From Clostridioides sp. ES-S-0054-01 (GTDB taxonomy: Bacteria > Bacillota > Clostridia > Peptostreptococcales > Peptostreptococcaceae), in the NCBI GenBank assembly GCA_021561035.1, contig CP067346.1:961001-1025000 (forward strand): a DNA stretch of 64,000 nt, given 5' to 3'. The notes under the pieces were generated by a model. It was given only the letters and a program-made list of their open reading frames with translations. It did no database searches and was not told the DNA's origin. This document shows positions 37,746-46,529 of the stretch, in pieces. Position 1 is the stretch's first letter. Every line of letters starts with the position of its first letter. Both the position numbers and the translations under genes were made by a program.

Positions 37746-39599
37746 ATGAAAGATAAAAAATTTACCCTTCTTATCTCAATAATGATTATATTTTTATGTG
37801 CAGTAGTTGGAGTTTACAGTACATATGGTAATAAAAGTGTTGATTTATATAGCAATGTATATATTGAAAAATATTTTGATAGAGACAAGGTTATGGAAGT
37901 TAATATAGAGATAGATGAAAGCGACTTGGAGGACATGAATGAAAATGCTATAAAAGAAGAATTTAAGTCTGCAAAAGTAACTGTAAATGGAGATACATAT
38001 GGAAATGTAGGTATAAGAACTAAAGGAAATTCAAGTCTTACATCTGTAGCAAATAGTGATAGCAATAGATATAGCTATAAGATTAATTTTGATAAATATA
38101 ATACTAGTCAAAGTATGGAAGGGCTTACTCAATTAAATCTTAATAATTGCTATTCTGACCCATCTTATATGAGAGAGTTTTTAACATATAGTATTTGTGA
38201 AGAAATGGGATTAGCCACTCCAGAATTTGCATATGCTAAAGTCTCTATAAATGGTGAATATCATGGTTTGTATTTAGCAGTAGAAGGACTAAAAGAATCT
38301 TATCTTGAAAATAATTTTGGAGATGTAACTGGAGACTTATATAAATCAGATGAAGGAGCCTCATTACAATATGAGGGTGATGACCCAGATAGTTACTCAA
38401 ATCTAATCATTGAAAGTGATAAAAAAACAGCTGATTGGTCTAAAATTACAAAACTACTAAAATCTTTAGATAAAGGTGAAGATATTGAAAAATATCTTGA
38501 TGTAGATTCTGTCCTCAAAAATATAGCAATAAATACCGCTTTATTAAATCTAGATAGTTATCAAGGTAGTTTTGCTCATAATTACTATTTATATGAACAA
38601 GATGGAGTGTTTTCTATGTTACCATGGGATTTTAATATGTCATTTGGTGGATTTAGTGGTTTTGGTGGAGGCAGTCAATCTATAGCCATTGATGAACCTA
38701 CAACGGGTAATTTGGAAGATAGACCTTTAATATCTGCATTATTAAAAAATGATACATATAAAGCTAAGTATCATGAATATCTAGAAGAAATAGTAATCAA
38801 GTATTTGGATTCAGATTATCTAGAAAATATGACAACAAAATTACATGACTTGATAGCATCATATGTAAAAGAAGACCCAACAGCATTTTATACCTATGAA
38901 GAATTTGAGAAAAATATAACATCTTCAATTGAAGATTCTAGTGATAATAAGGGATTTGGTGATAAAAAGTTTAATAATAATGATTCTAATAATAAAGACT
39001 CTAATAACAATGATTCTAATAACAATAATTCTAACAATAATGACTCTAACAATAAAAATAAGAGTTTTGAAAACAAAAGTAATGAAAAAGAAGTTAATGC
39101 TGAATTAACATTAAGCGAAGTCAAAACTAATACGGATAATGATACTCAAAATAATACTAAAGATAATAGTGAAAATGAGAATAATACAAATACCAATAAA
39201 GGTGGAAAATCAATACCAGGAGTTTTAGAAGTTGCAGAAAATATGAGTAAAACTATAAAATCTCAATTAAGTGGAGAATCTTCTTCAACAAAGGAAAATT
39301 CTGATGATGAGAGTTCAAGTGAAAGTAAAGACACAGAAAAGTCGGGTGAGCATATGAATGGTATGCCAGAGCCACCTGAAGGTATGGATGGTAAAATGCC
39401 ACCAGGAATGGGAAATATGGATAGAGGGCAAGGTAATCAAAAGGAAGCTGGAGGTTTTGGTAATAAAGGAGGCGGCTCTATGAATAAAACAACAACGTAC
39501 TCCAAATTAATTCTAGGTGGAGCTTCAATGATAATCATGTCTATTATGTTAGTGGGTGTATCAAAGATAAACCAAAGGAGATTTATAAAGTCAAAATAG
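37746..39599 (+). CDS. CotH-family protein kinase, membrane-anchored
   Basis: A 617-residue protein with an N-terminal anchor (about 7-25), a CotH kinase-like domain (about 40-390), a long polar low-complexity region (about 390-570) and a C-terminal membrane segment (about 590-608). Kinase landmarks include GIRTKGNSS, YKINFDKY, an acidic DSYQGSFAHNYYLYE block and the SMLPWDFNMSFGG metal-binding motif. CotH in Bacillus phosphorylates spore coat proteins; this one is apparently tethered to the membrane and its target is unknown. The low-complexity part has about six N/D/S repeats (39000-39060) and a later M/P/G-rich patch. It starts 16 bases after the DUF4956 gene. Confidence 0.87.
   Translation: MKDKKFTLLISIMIIFLCAVVGVYSTYGNKSVDLYSNVYIEKYFDRDKVMEVNIEIDESDLEDMNENAIKEEFKSAKVTVNGDTYGNVGIRTKGNSSLTSVANSDSNRYSYKINFDKYNTSQSMEGLTQLNLNNCYSDPSYMREFLTYSICEEMGLATPEFAYAKVSINGEYHGLYLAVEGLKESYLENNFGDVTGDLYKSDEGASLQYEGDDPDSYSNLIIESDKKTADWSKITKLLKSLDKGEDIEKYLDVDSVLKNIAINTALLNLDSYQGSFAHNYYLYEQDGVFSMLPWDFNMSFGGFSGFGGGSQSIAIDEPTTGNLEDRPLISALLKNDTYKAKYHEYLEEIVIKYLDSDYLENMTTKLHDLIASYVKEDPTAFYTYEEFEKNITSSIEDSSDNKGFGDKKFNNNDSNNKDSNNNDSNNNNSNNNDSNNKNKSFENKSNEKEVNAELTLSEVKTNTDNDTQNNTKDNSENENNTNTNKGGKSIPGVLEVAENMSKTIKSQLSGESSSTKENSDDESSSESKDTEKSGEHMNGMPEPPEGMDGKMPPGMGNMDRGQGNQKEAGGFGNKGGGSMNKTTTYSKLILGGASMIIMSIMLVGVSKINQRRFIKSK
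38961..39060 (+). repeat. Asn/Asp/Ser-coding short tandem repeats
   Basis: Inside the CotH-like gene, units of the type AATAATGATTCTAATAAC recur about six times and encode NNDSNN-like peptides. Such tracts are prone to length changes. Confidence 0.75.
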
Positions 39600-39620
39600 A
39601 ATAATACACAAATAATATTG

Positions 39621-39657
39621 ATACTGTTAAGTAAATCCTTACTTAGCAGTATTTTTT
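39621..39657 (+). terminator. Terminator after the CotH gene
   Basis: ATACTGTTAAGTAA (39621-39634) and TTACTTAGCAGTAT (39639-39652) pair over 14 bp with one G-U, 4-base loop, then TTTTT. Confidence 0.92.
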
Positions 39658-39764
39658 GTAAAAATTTATATAGTTTTTGTATTGCCTCTTTGTATCTTGT
39701 TAAATACCAATATATCCTGCTTTTACTATTTTTTATTTCATAAATCTCATTTCTGAACTGAAAC

Positions 39765-40265
39765 TTATTTAGTTAATCCATAAATACAAAGGTTATAAAT
39801 TTTATCATTTTTAACAACTGCTTTTTTCATAATGCCTTCTAATGAAAAATTGTTCTTTTCTAAAACTCTTCTAGAAGCAATGTTTGGCTCATAAACCAAT
39901 CCAGTGATACGAATAATATCTAATTCTAAAAAAGCAATGTCACATATTTTCTTTACAGCTTCTGTCATAATTCCATTTGACCAACTACTTGTAAGAAGTA
40001 GATAACCAATTTCTGCATCTTTTTCATAAACATCTGATTTTTGTTCAATAGAAATATTGCCTACAATATTTTCGTCAACTGTAATTGAACGAAATACTCC
40101 ATCTTTTCCATCATGCTCAAGTACCATATTTAACCACCAGTCAGCACTAGCTTTTGTATATGGGGATGGAATCCTATTTGAAAGATATTTTTTATCAACT
40201 AAATTACATAGTGATATAAGGCTTTCCTTATCATTTAAAGTCCATTTATTTAATTTTATATTCAT
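39765..40265 (-). CDS. GNAT-family N-acetyltransferase (RimJ/RimL type)
   Basis: A 166-residue acetyltransferase. The acetyl-CoA loop is degenerate but present around YLLTSSWSNGIMTEAVKKI (about 92-110), preceded by the AEIGYLL strand and followed by the NIASRRVLEKNNFSLEG motif that marks the RimJ/RimL (GNAT_3) subgroup. It probably acetylates a protein N-terminus, amino acid or small amine. GGGGGG precedes the ATG on the complement. It is a single gene without operon partners. Confidence 0.88.
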   Translation of the reverse strand: MNIKLNKWTLNDKESLISLCNLVDKKYLSNRIPSPYTKASADWWLNMVLEHDGKDGVFRSITVDENIVGNISIEQKSDVYEKDAEIGYLLLTSSWSNGIMTEAVKKICDIAFLELDIIRITGLVYEPNIASRRVLEKNNFSLEGIMKKAVVKNDKIYNLCIYGLTK

Positions 40266-40692
40266 ACAAATTTCCCCCCATAAAATTCTAATTTATCTAT
40301 TTTCCATATTTTATCATAAGCCTAGTTTAAAGTCATTCTTTTTCTGTTATCAGAGGAATATTCATCAATTTAAAAGTTCTTTATAGTTTTTGCTATGGAG
40401 GTTATAGAGATAATGGAAATAATAAATTATGAAAATCACTTAACTCAATAAAAAATCACTTAACTCAATAAGAGGTACTATAAAATATAGATTTCTAGCA
40501 ATTTTTTATTTGTTCAATATTTTTAGGTAATAGAAGCCTTATTCTGTATTTAATGAATTAATTAATTTATAATTAGAGATACTAAACTTTATAAATATTA
40601 ATATAAACACCTTTAAACTGTGTATTTTCCAAAGCCTTTAAAATACTTGTATTTATTCTAAATAAAAAAATAAAAAAATGTCAAAAAAACTC
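40266..40692. other. Non-coding region upstream of the pot regulator
   Basis: About 430 bases without a supported gene. It holds a 20-base-period tandem duplication at 40432-40470 and runs of A; the rest is featureless A/T-rich sequence. Confidence 0.4.
40432..40470. repeat. Tandem 19-base direct repeat
   Basis: AAAATCACTTAACTCAATA occurs at 40432-40450 and again, identical, at 40452-40470, with one base between. It is not inside a gene. The origin could be replication slippage or a paired protein site. Confidence 0.85.
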
Positions 40693-40721
40693 TTGTATTA
40701 TATCCAAATTTTATATATAAT
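40693..40721 (+). promoter_or_regulatory. SigmaA promoter of the pot operon
   Basis: TTGTAT (40693-40698), a 17-base spacer and TATAAT (40716-40721), about 85 bases before the first start codon. Confidence 0.7.
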
Positions 40722-40750
40722 TACCTATGTTGTTTAGAAATTTTAAACTC

Positions 40751-40781
40751 AATGTTTAGTAAACAAAATGTTTAGTAAAAT
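40751..40781. promoter_or_regulatory. Palindromic operator, 1.5 copies, upstream of the XRE-cupin gene
   Basis: TGTTTAGTAAACA (40753-40765) is a perfect odd-centred palindrome; AATGTTTAGTAAA is repeated directly at 40751-40763 and 40767-40779 (16-base period). It lies between the promoter and the regulator start, so binding by the regulator would repress the pot operon. Confidence 0.65.
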
Positions 40782-40805
40782 AAAACAGAAACTAGGAGGT
40801 GCAAC

Positions 40806-41345
40806 ATGGATATAGGTGAAAAGATAAAAAGATTAAGAACAGAAAAACAACTGACCCAGGAGGAGTTAGCCAATAGATGTGAACTGTCAAAGGGATTTAT
40901 TTCTCAATTAGAAAATAACTTAACATCACCATCCATAGCTACCCTTATAGATATACTTGAAATACTAGGTACAAATTTAAGGGAATTTTTTAATGAAATA
41001 GATGATGAAAGAATTAGTTTTACAAAAGAAGATATGTTTGAAACTGAAGACGAAGATTTAAAATATAAACTTAAGTGGTTAATTCCAAATTCACAAAAAA
41101 ATGAAATGGAGCCAATAATAATAACATTGTATCCAGGAGGACAGTATAAAGAAGAAAAGCCACATGAAGGCGAAGAATTTGGATATGTATTAGCAGGCTC
41201 GATATATGTCCATATAGGCGAAAAGAAAAATAAGGTAAAAAAGGGAGAAAGCTTTTACTTTAGACCAAGAGCAAATCACTATATATCAAACGAAGGTAAA
41301 ACGACAGCAAAAGTGATTTGGGTAAGTACGCCACCATCATTTTAG
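40806..41345 (+). CDS. XRE-cupin regulator of polyamine uptake (PuuR-like)
   Basis: A 179-residue protein with an N-terminal helix-turn-helix (LTQEELANRCELSKGFISQLE, about residues 17-37 in part) and a C-terminal cupin (about 105-178, with KPHEGEEFGYVLAG and FYFRPRANHY). This pairing is found in PuuR-type regulators that sense polyamines. It is the first gene of the operon with potABCD, starting behind AGGAGGTG, and a palindromic repeat lies just upstream. Control of potABCD by polyamine availability is the natural reading. Confidence 0.88.
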   Translation: MDIGEKIKRLRTEKQLTQEELANRCELSKGFISQLENNLTSPSIATLIDILEILGTNLREFFNEIDDERISFTKEDMFETEDEDLKYKLKWLIPNSQKNEMEPIIITLYPGGQYKEEKPHEGEEFGYVLAGSIYVHIGEKKNKVKKGESFYFRPRANHYISNEGKTTAKVIWVSTPPSF

Positions 41346-41363
41346 AATAGAGGTGTTTAATAA

Positions 41364-42407
41364 TTGGTAGAAAATATAATAGAATTAAGGGATATATCTA
41401 AGCATTATGAGGAACTTACTGTTTTAGATAATTTCAATTTAGATATAAAGAAAAATGAATTTTTAACTTTACTTGGACCAAGTGGATGTGGAAAAACTAC
41501 TACATTAAAAATAATAGCAGGATTTGAGTATGCTGATGATGGTAAAGTTTTATTTGAAGGTAAAGAGATAAACAATTTGCCACCATATGAAAGACAAGTA
41601 AATACAGTATTTCAAAAATATGCTTTATTTCCACATATGGATGTGTATGAAAATGTAGCCTTTGGACTAAAAATTAAAAAGACTCCAAAAGATGTAATAG
41701 ATGCTAAAGTAAAAGAGGTTTTAAAACTTGTTGCACTAGAAGGCTTCGAAAGACGACAAGTTGATTCATTAAGTGGAGGACAGCAACAGAGAATTGCAAT
41801 AGCAAGAGCTTTAGTTAATGAACCGAAAGTATTGTTACTAGATGAACCACTTGGAGCACTTGATTTAAAGTTAAGACAAGAAATGCAAATAGAATTAAAG
41901 AGAATTCAAAAAAAATTAGGAATAACATTTGTGTTTGTAACTCATGACCAAGAAGAGGCTCTTACTATGTCAGATACTATTGTTGTAATGTACAAGGGCA
42001 AAATTCAACAAATGGGAACACCTCAAGATATATACAATGAACCTAAAAATTCATTTGTAGCTAAGTTTATAGGTGAAAGTAATATATTTGATGGAATTAT
42101 GATAGAAGATTATAAAGTTAATTTCTGTAATAGAGATTTTGAGTGTGTTGATAAAGGCTTTGAAAAAAACGAAAATATAGAAGTAGTAATAAGACCAGAA
42201 GATATAAAAATGGTAAAGCCAGAAGAAGGAATGTTAAAGGGGAAAGTTACATCTACAGTGTTTAAAGGAGTGCATTACGAGATAGAGTTGAATGAAAATG
42301 GAAGATTGTGGATACTTCATAATACTAAAAATGCTGAGGTTGGAACAGAACTAGGCATGGACATATATCCAGAAGACATCCATATAATGAGAAAAGAGAA
42401 TAACTAA
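41364..42407 (+). CDS. potA: Spermidine/putrescine ABC transporter ATPase
   Basis: A 347-residue ATPase of the polyamine importer: Walker [10 protein letters not shown] (about 36), [19 protein letters not shown], signature LSGGQQQR, Walker [13 protein letters not shown] and a C-terminal TOBE domain (about 270-345). It uses a TTG start with AGGTG at 41351-41355 and 8-base spacing. The permease potB begins one base after the stop. Confidence 0.93.
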   Translation: MVENIIELRDISKHYEELTVLDNFNLDIKKNEFLTLLGPSGCGKTTTLKIIAGFEYADDGKVLFEGKEINNLPPYERQVNTVFQKYALFPHMDVYENVAFGLKIKKTPKDVIDAKVKEVLKLVALEGFERRQVDSLSGGQQQRIAIARALVNEPKVLLLDEPLGALDLKLRQEMQIELKRIQKKLGITFVFVTHDQEEALTMSDTIVVMYKGKIQQMGTPQDIYNEPKNSFVAKFIGESNIFDGIMIEDYKVNFCNRDFECVDKGFEKNENIEVVIRPEDIKMVKPEEGMLKGKVTSTVFKGVHYEIELNENGRLWILHNTKNAEVGTELGMDIYPEDIHIMRKENN

Positions 42408-42408
42408 G

Positions 42409-43245
42409 ATGAAAAGAAAATCTTTCTTAGCATATCCATATGTAATTTGGAGTGCGATATTTGTAATAATCCCTTTAATACTAGTAGTATTTTTCAGTTT
42501 TACAAAAGAATCAGGTGGAGGTTATGCCTTTACACTTGAGAATTATAAAGAAGTAATCGACCCTATATATATTAAAGTTTTTGGGCGTTCTATTCTTTTA
42601 GCAGGAGGAGCGACATTGATATGCCTTGTAGTTGGTTATCCAGTGGCATATATAATTTCAAAAGCTCATGTAAGTAGAAGAGGTTCGTTAATATTATTAT
42701 TTATTCTTCCTATGTGGATGAACTTTCTTTTAAGAACATATGCATGGGTTGCTATATTAGGAAAAAATGGACTTTTAAATACATTTTTAGGTTGGTTTGG
42801 AATACAACCATTGGCAATTTTATATACTAACGTTGCTATACTTTTAGGTATGGTATATAACTTTTTACCATTTATGGTACTTCCAATATACACTGCACTA
42901 TCAAAGATGGATAATGATTTGATAAATGCTGCTCATGACTTGGGTGCAAATAATATGACAGTGTTTAGAAAAATTATATTTCCTTTGAGTTTGCCAGGTG
43001 TAATGTCTGGAATAACTATGGTATTTATGCCAGCAGTCACTACTTTTGCAATATCAAGGCTGTTAGGTGGAGGTAAAATAATGCTAGTTGGAGATTTGAT
43101 TGAACAACAATTTACAGTAGTTGGAGATTGGAACTTTGGCTCAGCTATATCGATATTTATGATGATAGTAATATTAATATCTATGTCTATAATGTCAAAA
43201 TTTGGAGATGAATCTGACAAAGAAGGCGGTGGGTTACTATTTTAA
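42409..43245 (+). CDS. potB: Spermidine/putrescine ABC transporter permease PotB
   Basis: A 278-residue permease with six membrane spans and the permease signature in the loop around residue 180 (AAHDLGANNMTVFRKIIFPLSLPG, residues in part). It is PotB rather than PotC by position after potA, by its longer N-terminal part and by the PMWMNFLLRTYAW segment. It begins one base after potA and its end overlaps the probable start of potC. Confidence 0.92.
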   Translation: MKRKSFLAYPYVIWSAIFVIIPLILVVFFSFTKESGGGYAFTLENYKEVIDPIYIKVFGRSILLAGGATLICLVVGYPVAYIISKAHVSRRGSLILLFILPMWMNFLLRTYAWVAILGKNGLLNTFLGWFGIQPLAILYTNVAILLGMVYNFLPFMVLPIYTALSKMDNDLINAAHDLGANNMTVFRKIIFPLSLPGVMSGITMVFMPAVTTFAISRLLGGGKIMLVGDLIEQQFTVVGDWNFGSAISIFMMIVILISMSIMSKFGDESDKEGGGLLF

Positions 43246-44024
43246 AATTAAAGAAAATAACTTCTAATATATATTTAGCATTAGTATTCTTATTTTTGTA
43301 TGCACCCATATTTGCCTTGGTACTATTTTCTTTCAATGATTCAAAATCAATGGCAAGATGGAATGGATTTACATGGAAGTGGTATGGTCAATTACTTCAA
43401 AATGAGAGTATAATGAGTGCTTTATATTACACTATTGTAATAGCTATATTAGCATCTGTAATATCTACAATAGTAGGAACTATAAGTGCCATAGGAATAC
43501 ATAAGATGAGAGGTAAGAGTAAAAAAATAATACTAAACGTAAACTATCTTCCTATTTTAAATACAGAGATAGTTACAGCAGTAGCTCTTATGAGTCTATT
43601 TGTGTTTGTAAAAATGGAATTTGGATTTACAACAATGCTATTGGCACATATAATGTTTTGTTTGCCATATGTTATACTTTCAGTTTTACCAAAAATGAAG
43701 CAATTACCTGATAATATAGAAGATGCAGCTATGGACTTAGGTGCAACACCTATATATGCTCTTAGAAAAGTAATTTTACCACAAATAAAGCCAGGTATAG
43801 TTTCTGGATTTTTAATTGCATTTACTATGTCAATAGATGACTTTATAATAAGTTTCTTTAATGCTGGAAATGGTGTAAGCAATCTTTCTATAGAAATCTA
43901 CGGAATGGCTAGAAGAGGTATAAAACCTGAAATAAATGCATTATCAACAATAATGTTTGCAGTAGTTTTAGGGTTACTTTTACTGGCTAATAAGAAAGAA
44001 TCTATAGTAAGGGGGACTAAATAA
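43239..44024 (+). CDS. potC: Spermidine/putrescine ABC transporter permease PotC, probable ATT start
   Basis: A six-span permease with AAMDLGATPIYALRKVILPQIKPG as the ATPase-contact loop. The first usual start codon in frame is a TTG at 43296, which would cut into the first membrane span (LALVFLFLYAPIFALVLF). The frame is open back to 43218 with no ATG, GTG or TTG before 43296. An ATT at 43239, preceded by GGCGGTGGG at 43225-43233, would give 261 residues (E. coli PotC has 264) beginning with a basic ILKLKKITSN leader and would overlap potB by seven bases. The start is therefore inferred to be ATT. potD begins at the last base of the stop. Confidence 0.82.
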   Translation: MLKLKKITSNIYLALVFLFLYAPIFALVLFSFNDSKSMARWNGFTWKWYGQLLQNESIMSALYYTIVIAILASVISTIVGTISAIGIHKMRGKSKKIILNVNYLPILNTEIVTAVALMSLFVFVKMEFGFTTMLLAHIMFCLPYVILSVLPKMKQLPDNIEDAAMDLGATPIYALRKVILPQIKPGIVSGFLIAFTMSIDDFIISFFNAGNGVSNLSIEIYGMARRGIKPEINALSTIMFAVVLGLLLLANKKESIVRGTK

Positions 44025-45076
44025 TGATTAAATTTAAAAAAGTAATATCCCTTGTAACTGTAGGTATGATGACAGTTACTTTATTTACAGGATGTAATAA
44101 AGCAACTGATTCTACAAAAGTTTTAAATGTATATAATGTTGGAGATTATATAGATGAATCTCTTATAGATAAGTTTGAAAAAGAAACAGGAATAGATGTT
44201 CAATATTCAACTTATGATACTAATGAAATGATGTATCAAAAAGTAAAAAGTGGTAGTACACACTACGATTTAGTCTTTCCTTCAGATTATATGGTAGAGA
44301 AGATGAAAAATGAAGGTCTTTTGGAAAAATTAGATTTTAAAAATATACCTAACATGAAGTATTTAGATAAGAGTTTTTTAAATCCTATATACGATGAAAC
44401 TAATGAATATAGTGTTGCATATATGTGGGGAACTCTTGGAATATTGTATAATAAAAAAGAAGTTAAAGAGTCTATAGATAGCTGGAATATGCTTTGGAAT
44501 CCAAAGTATAAGGGCAATATAATGGTGTTTGACTCTGTTAGAGATACTATAGGAATAACTCTTAAAAAATTAGGATACAGTATGAATAGTGTAAATCCAA
44601 AAGAAATAAATGAAGCGAAAAATCTTTTAATGAAGCAAAAAGACTTGGTATTAGCATATGTAAATGATGAAGGTAAAGACAGATTGCTTGGTGGAGAAGT
44701 GGCAATGGGTATGCTGTATTCTGGAGATGCAGTTACATTAATGGAGCAAAATCCTGACCTTGATTATGTTATACCTAAAGAAGGTACTAATAAATGGGTA
44801 GATGCTATGTGTGTACCGACAACAGCACAAAATAAGAAAGAAGCTGAGCTGTTTATAAACTTTTTATTAGATCCAGAGAATGCAAAAGTAAATGCTGAGT
44901 ACATTGGATATTCAACACCCAATACAGGAGCACTAAAATTATTAGACCCAGAAATAACTGAGAATTCTGTTGCATATCCATCTAAAGAAGTACTTAATAA
45001 ATGTGAAACTTTTGAAGATATTGGTCAAAATATAAAATTGTATGACAAGGCTTGGATAGAGCTAAAATCAAAATAG
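44024..45076 (+). CDS. potD: Spermidine/putrescine-binding lipoprotein
   Basis: A 350-residue binding protein with a lipoprotein signal (lipid-modified cysteine in LFTGC at residue 23) and the PotD/PotF fold: VLNVYNVGDYIDESLIDKFE at the mature start, YDLVFPSDYMVEKM, and YMWGTLGILYN with the aromatic residues that stack on polyamines. The start overlaps the potC stop (TAATG), completing the five-gene operon. A terminator follows. Confidence 0.93.
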   Translation: MIKFKKVISLVTVGMMTVTLFTGCNKATDSTKVLNVYNVGDYIDESLIDKFEKETGIDVQYSTYDTNEMMYQKVKSGSTHYDLVFPSDYMVEKMKNEGLLEKLDFKNIPNMKYLDKSFLNPIYDETNEYSVAYMWGTLGILYNKKEVKESIDSWNMLWNPKYKGNIMVFDSVRDTIGITLKKLGYSMNSVNPKEINEAKNLLMKQKDLVLAYVNDEGKDRLLGGEVAMGMLYSGDAVTLMEQNPDLDYVIPKEGTNKWVDAMCVPTTAQNKKEAELFINFLLDPENAKVNAEYIGYSTPNTGALKLLDPEITENSVAYPSKEVLNKCETFEDIGQNIKLYDKAWIELKSK

Positions 45077-45104
45077 GGTCTTGTTGATTTAAGTAAGTTT
45101 ACTT

Positions 45105-45162
45105 AATAAAACTGTTCTTTTTTAGAAATTGATTTTCTAATTATTGAACAGTTTTATTTTTT
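45105..45162 (+). terminator. Terminator of the pot operon
   Basis: AATAAAACTGTTC (45105-45117) pairs with GAACAGTTTTATT (45146-45158), followed by TTTTTG. Confidence 0.88.
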
Positions 45163-45252
45163 GTTTAGCTGTATCTTTATTTTGAGTCTATTTTCATAAC
45201 AATTTGAAGTCCAATAAGTTTAATTGATTACTATTTTTATAATAACAACTAT

Positions 45253-45313
45253 AAAGAGGCTGTCTCAAAATTGGATATGTCCCTGTCAAGTAGACAGACT
45301 TAAAAAAGGCTAT
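45253..45313 (+). repeat. IS left inverted repeat
   Basis: Matches the reverse complement of 46530-46591 in blocks: AAAGAGGCT, TCTCAA, AGTAGACA and AAAAGGCTAT, with small gaps between. Confidence 0.7.
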
Positions 45314-45315
45314 CT

Positions 45316-46143
45316 TTACGCACAATGAGTTCGATATTCAATCGGACTCATTCCGTTTTTTAATTGTATTCTTTCATTATTATAAAAATAAATATAATCA
45401 TTTATTAGACTAATCATTTTCTTTGGATCTGTAGTATCAATTAAATATATTAATTCAGATTTAAAATGACTGAAAAAACTTTCTATGGGAGCATTATCCC
45501 AGCAGTTGCCCCTTCGGGACATTGATTGTATAATACCATTATCCTTAAGCCTTTTAGAGTAAGATCTACTTGTATATTGTGAACCTTGATCTGTATGTAA
45601 AATACAATCTTTAGCTAAATTCATATTTATTAGTTGATTTACTGTATTATTAACTAATTTAGTATCCATTTTTGTACTTATCTCATATGCCACTATTTCA
45701 CCATTAAATAAATCTTTGGCTACATTCATATATAAGAATTTTTTACCGATAGGTATGTATGTTATATCCATACAAATTTTTTCTAATGGTTGATTAGCTC
45801 TAAATTCACGATTTAATATATTATCATATATCTCATATGATTTAAACTTACGTCTATATACTTTCTTTCTAATAATAGATTTAATACCTAGTTCTTTCAT
45901 CAACCTATATACTCTCTTATGATTAATAGGGGTATCAAGTATTTTATTTATATAAGTACAAATTCTTTTTCTACCGTAAGTTCCTCTATATTTTTTATGT
46001 ATTTCAATTATATAATCCTTAATAATTCTATCTTTGATACCCCTATCGGAAGTTTTTTTAGAATAACTTAGCCATTTATAGTAACCGCTTCTTGACACAC
46101 CTATCAACTTACACATACTAGAAATACTATACTTCCTAGACAT
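45316..46143 (-). CDS. IS150-type transposase OrfB (DDE integrase core)
   Basis: A 275-residue catalytic part of the transposase. The HTH_21-like N-terminal region is followed by the rve core with its DDE residues: D in MDITYIPIG, D in HTDQGSQYTS and E in NAPIESFFSHFKSE. The frame is open upstream of the ATG (46143) back to the frameshift site at 46200-46206, so it is mainly made as an OrfA-OrfB fusion. No stop or deletion is visible, so the enzyme may be active. Confidence 0.92.
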   Translation of the reverse strand: MSRKYSISSMCKLIGVSRSGYYKWLSYSKKTSDRGIKDRIIKDYIIEIHKKYRGTYGRKRICTYINKILDTPINHKRVYRLMKELGIKSIIRKKVYRRKFKSYEIYDNILNREFRANQPLEKICMDITYIPIGKKFLYMNVAKDLFNGEIVAYEISTKMDTKLVNNTVNQLINMNLAKDCILHTDQGSQYTSRSYSKRLKDNGIIQSMSRRGNCWDNAPIESFFSHFKSELIYLIDTTDPKKMISLINDYIYFYNNERIQLKNGMSPIEYRTHCA

Positions 46144-46169
46144 AAGTTTAATTGTTTTAAATTTATCGC

Positions 46170-46487
46170 TTACTTTGACTTGTCCAATAGGGTACTTAAC
46201 TTTTTTAAGAATTCATTCTCCATGCGTAAGTACTTCAATTCTTCTTCAACAGATTTAAATTTTCTATTATCATTTTCTAGACTAATATTTTTAAATCTGC
46301 CCCTAGTTTCATCATTAAATGCAGTTTTACCTTTATTTTTATAATCTTTTACCCAGTTTTGAACTTGTGTTTTGCTTCTTATATTCAGCATCTCAGCAAT
46401 TTTGTATGATGAGTATCCTTCTTTTATATATAAGTTTACAGCTTTTAGTTTAAGTTCTTTGCTATATTTTTTGTGTTTTTTAGACAT
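46170..46487 (-). CDS. IS150-type OrfA (helix-turn-helix protein)
   Basis: A 105-residue DNA-binding part of the transposase with a helix-turn-helix (YSSYKIAEMLNIRSKTQVQNW, about residues 25-45, in part) and a C-terminal leucine-zipper helix (EELKYLRMENEFLKKL). Alone it usually acts as a repressor; with OrfB through frameshifting it forms the transposase. Confidence 0.9.
   Translation of the reverse strand: MSKKHKKYSKELKLKAVNLYIKEGYSSYKIAEMLNIRSKTQVQNWVKDYKNKGKTAFNDETRGRFKNISLENDNRKFKSVEEELKYLRMENEFLKKLSTLLDKSK
46200..46206 (-). other. Programmed -1 frameshift site of the IS
   Basis: On the coding (minus) strand the heptamer is A AAA AAG, positioned in the OrfA frame as TTA AAA AAG. After a -1 slip the frame continues VKYPIGQVKVSDKFKTIKLM into OrfB without a stop. 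Confidence 0.85.
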
Positions 46488-46529
46488 AGAAAAACCCCCT
46501 TAGAGTATACGCTTTTTAGACCTATTATA

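Noticed and set aside
38894-39124. Leucine/serine-rich minus-strand frame in the CotH gene
   Set aside because: Antisense image of the N/D/S repeats.
40057-40386. 109-codon frame opposite the GNAT gene
   Set aside because: It is antisense to a clear acetyltransferase and shows no protein features.
45316-46487. Prophage or integrative element genes
   Set aside because: Only an IS3-type element is present; no integrase, capsid or conjugation genes.
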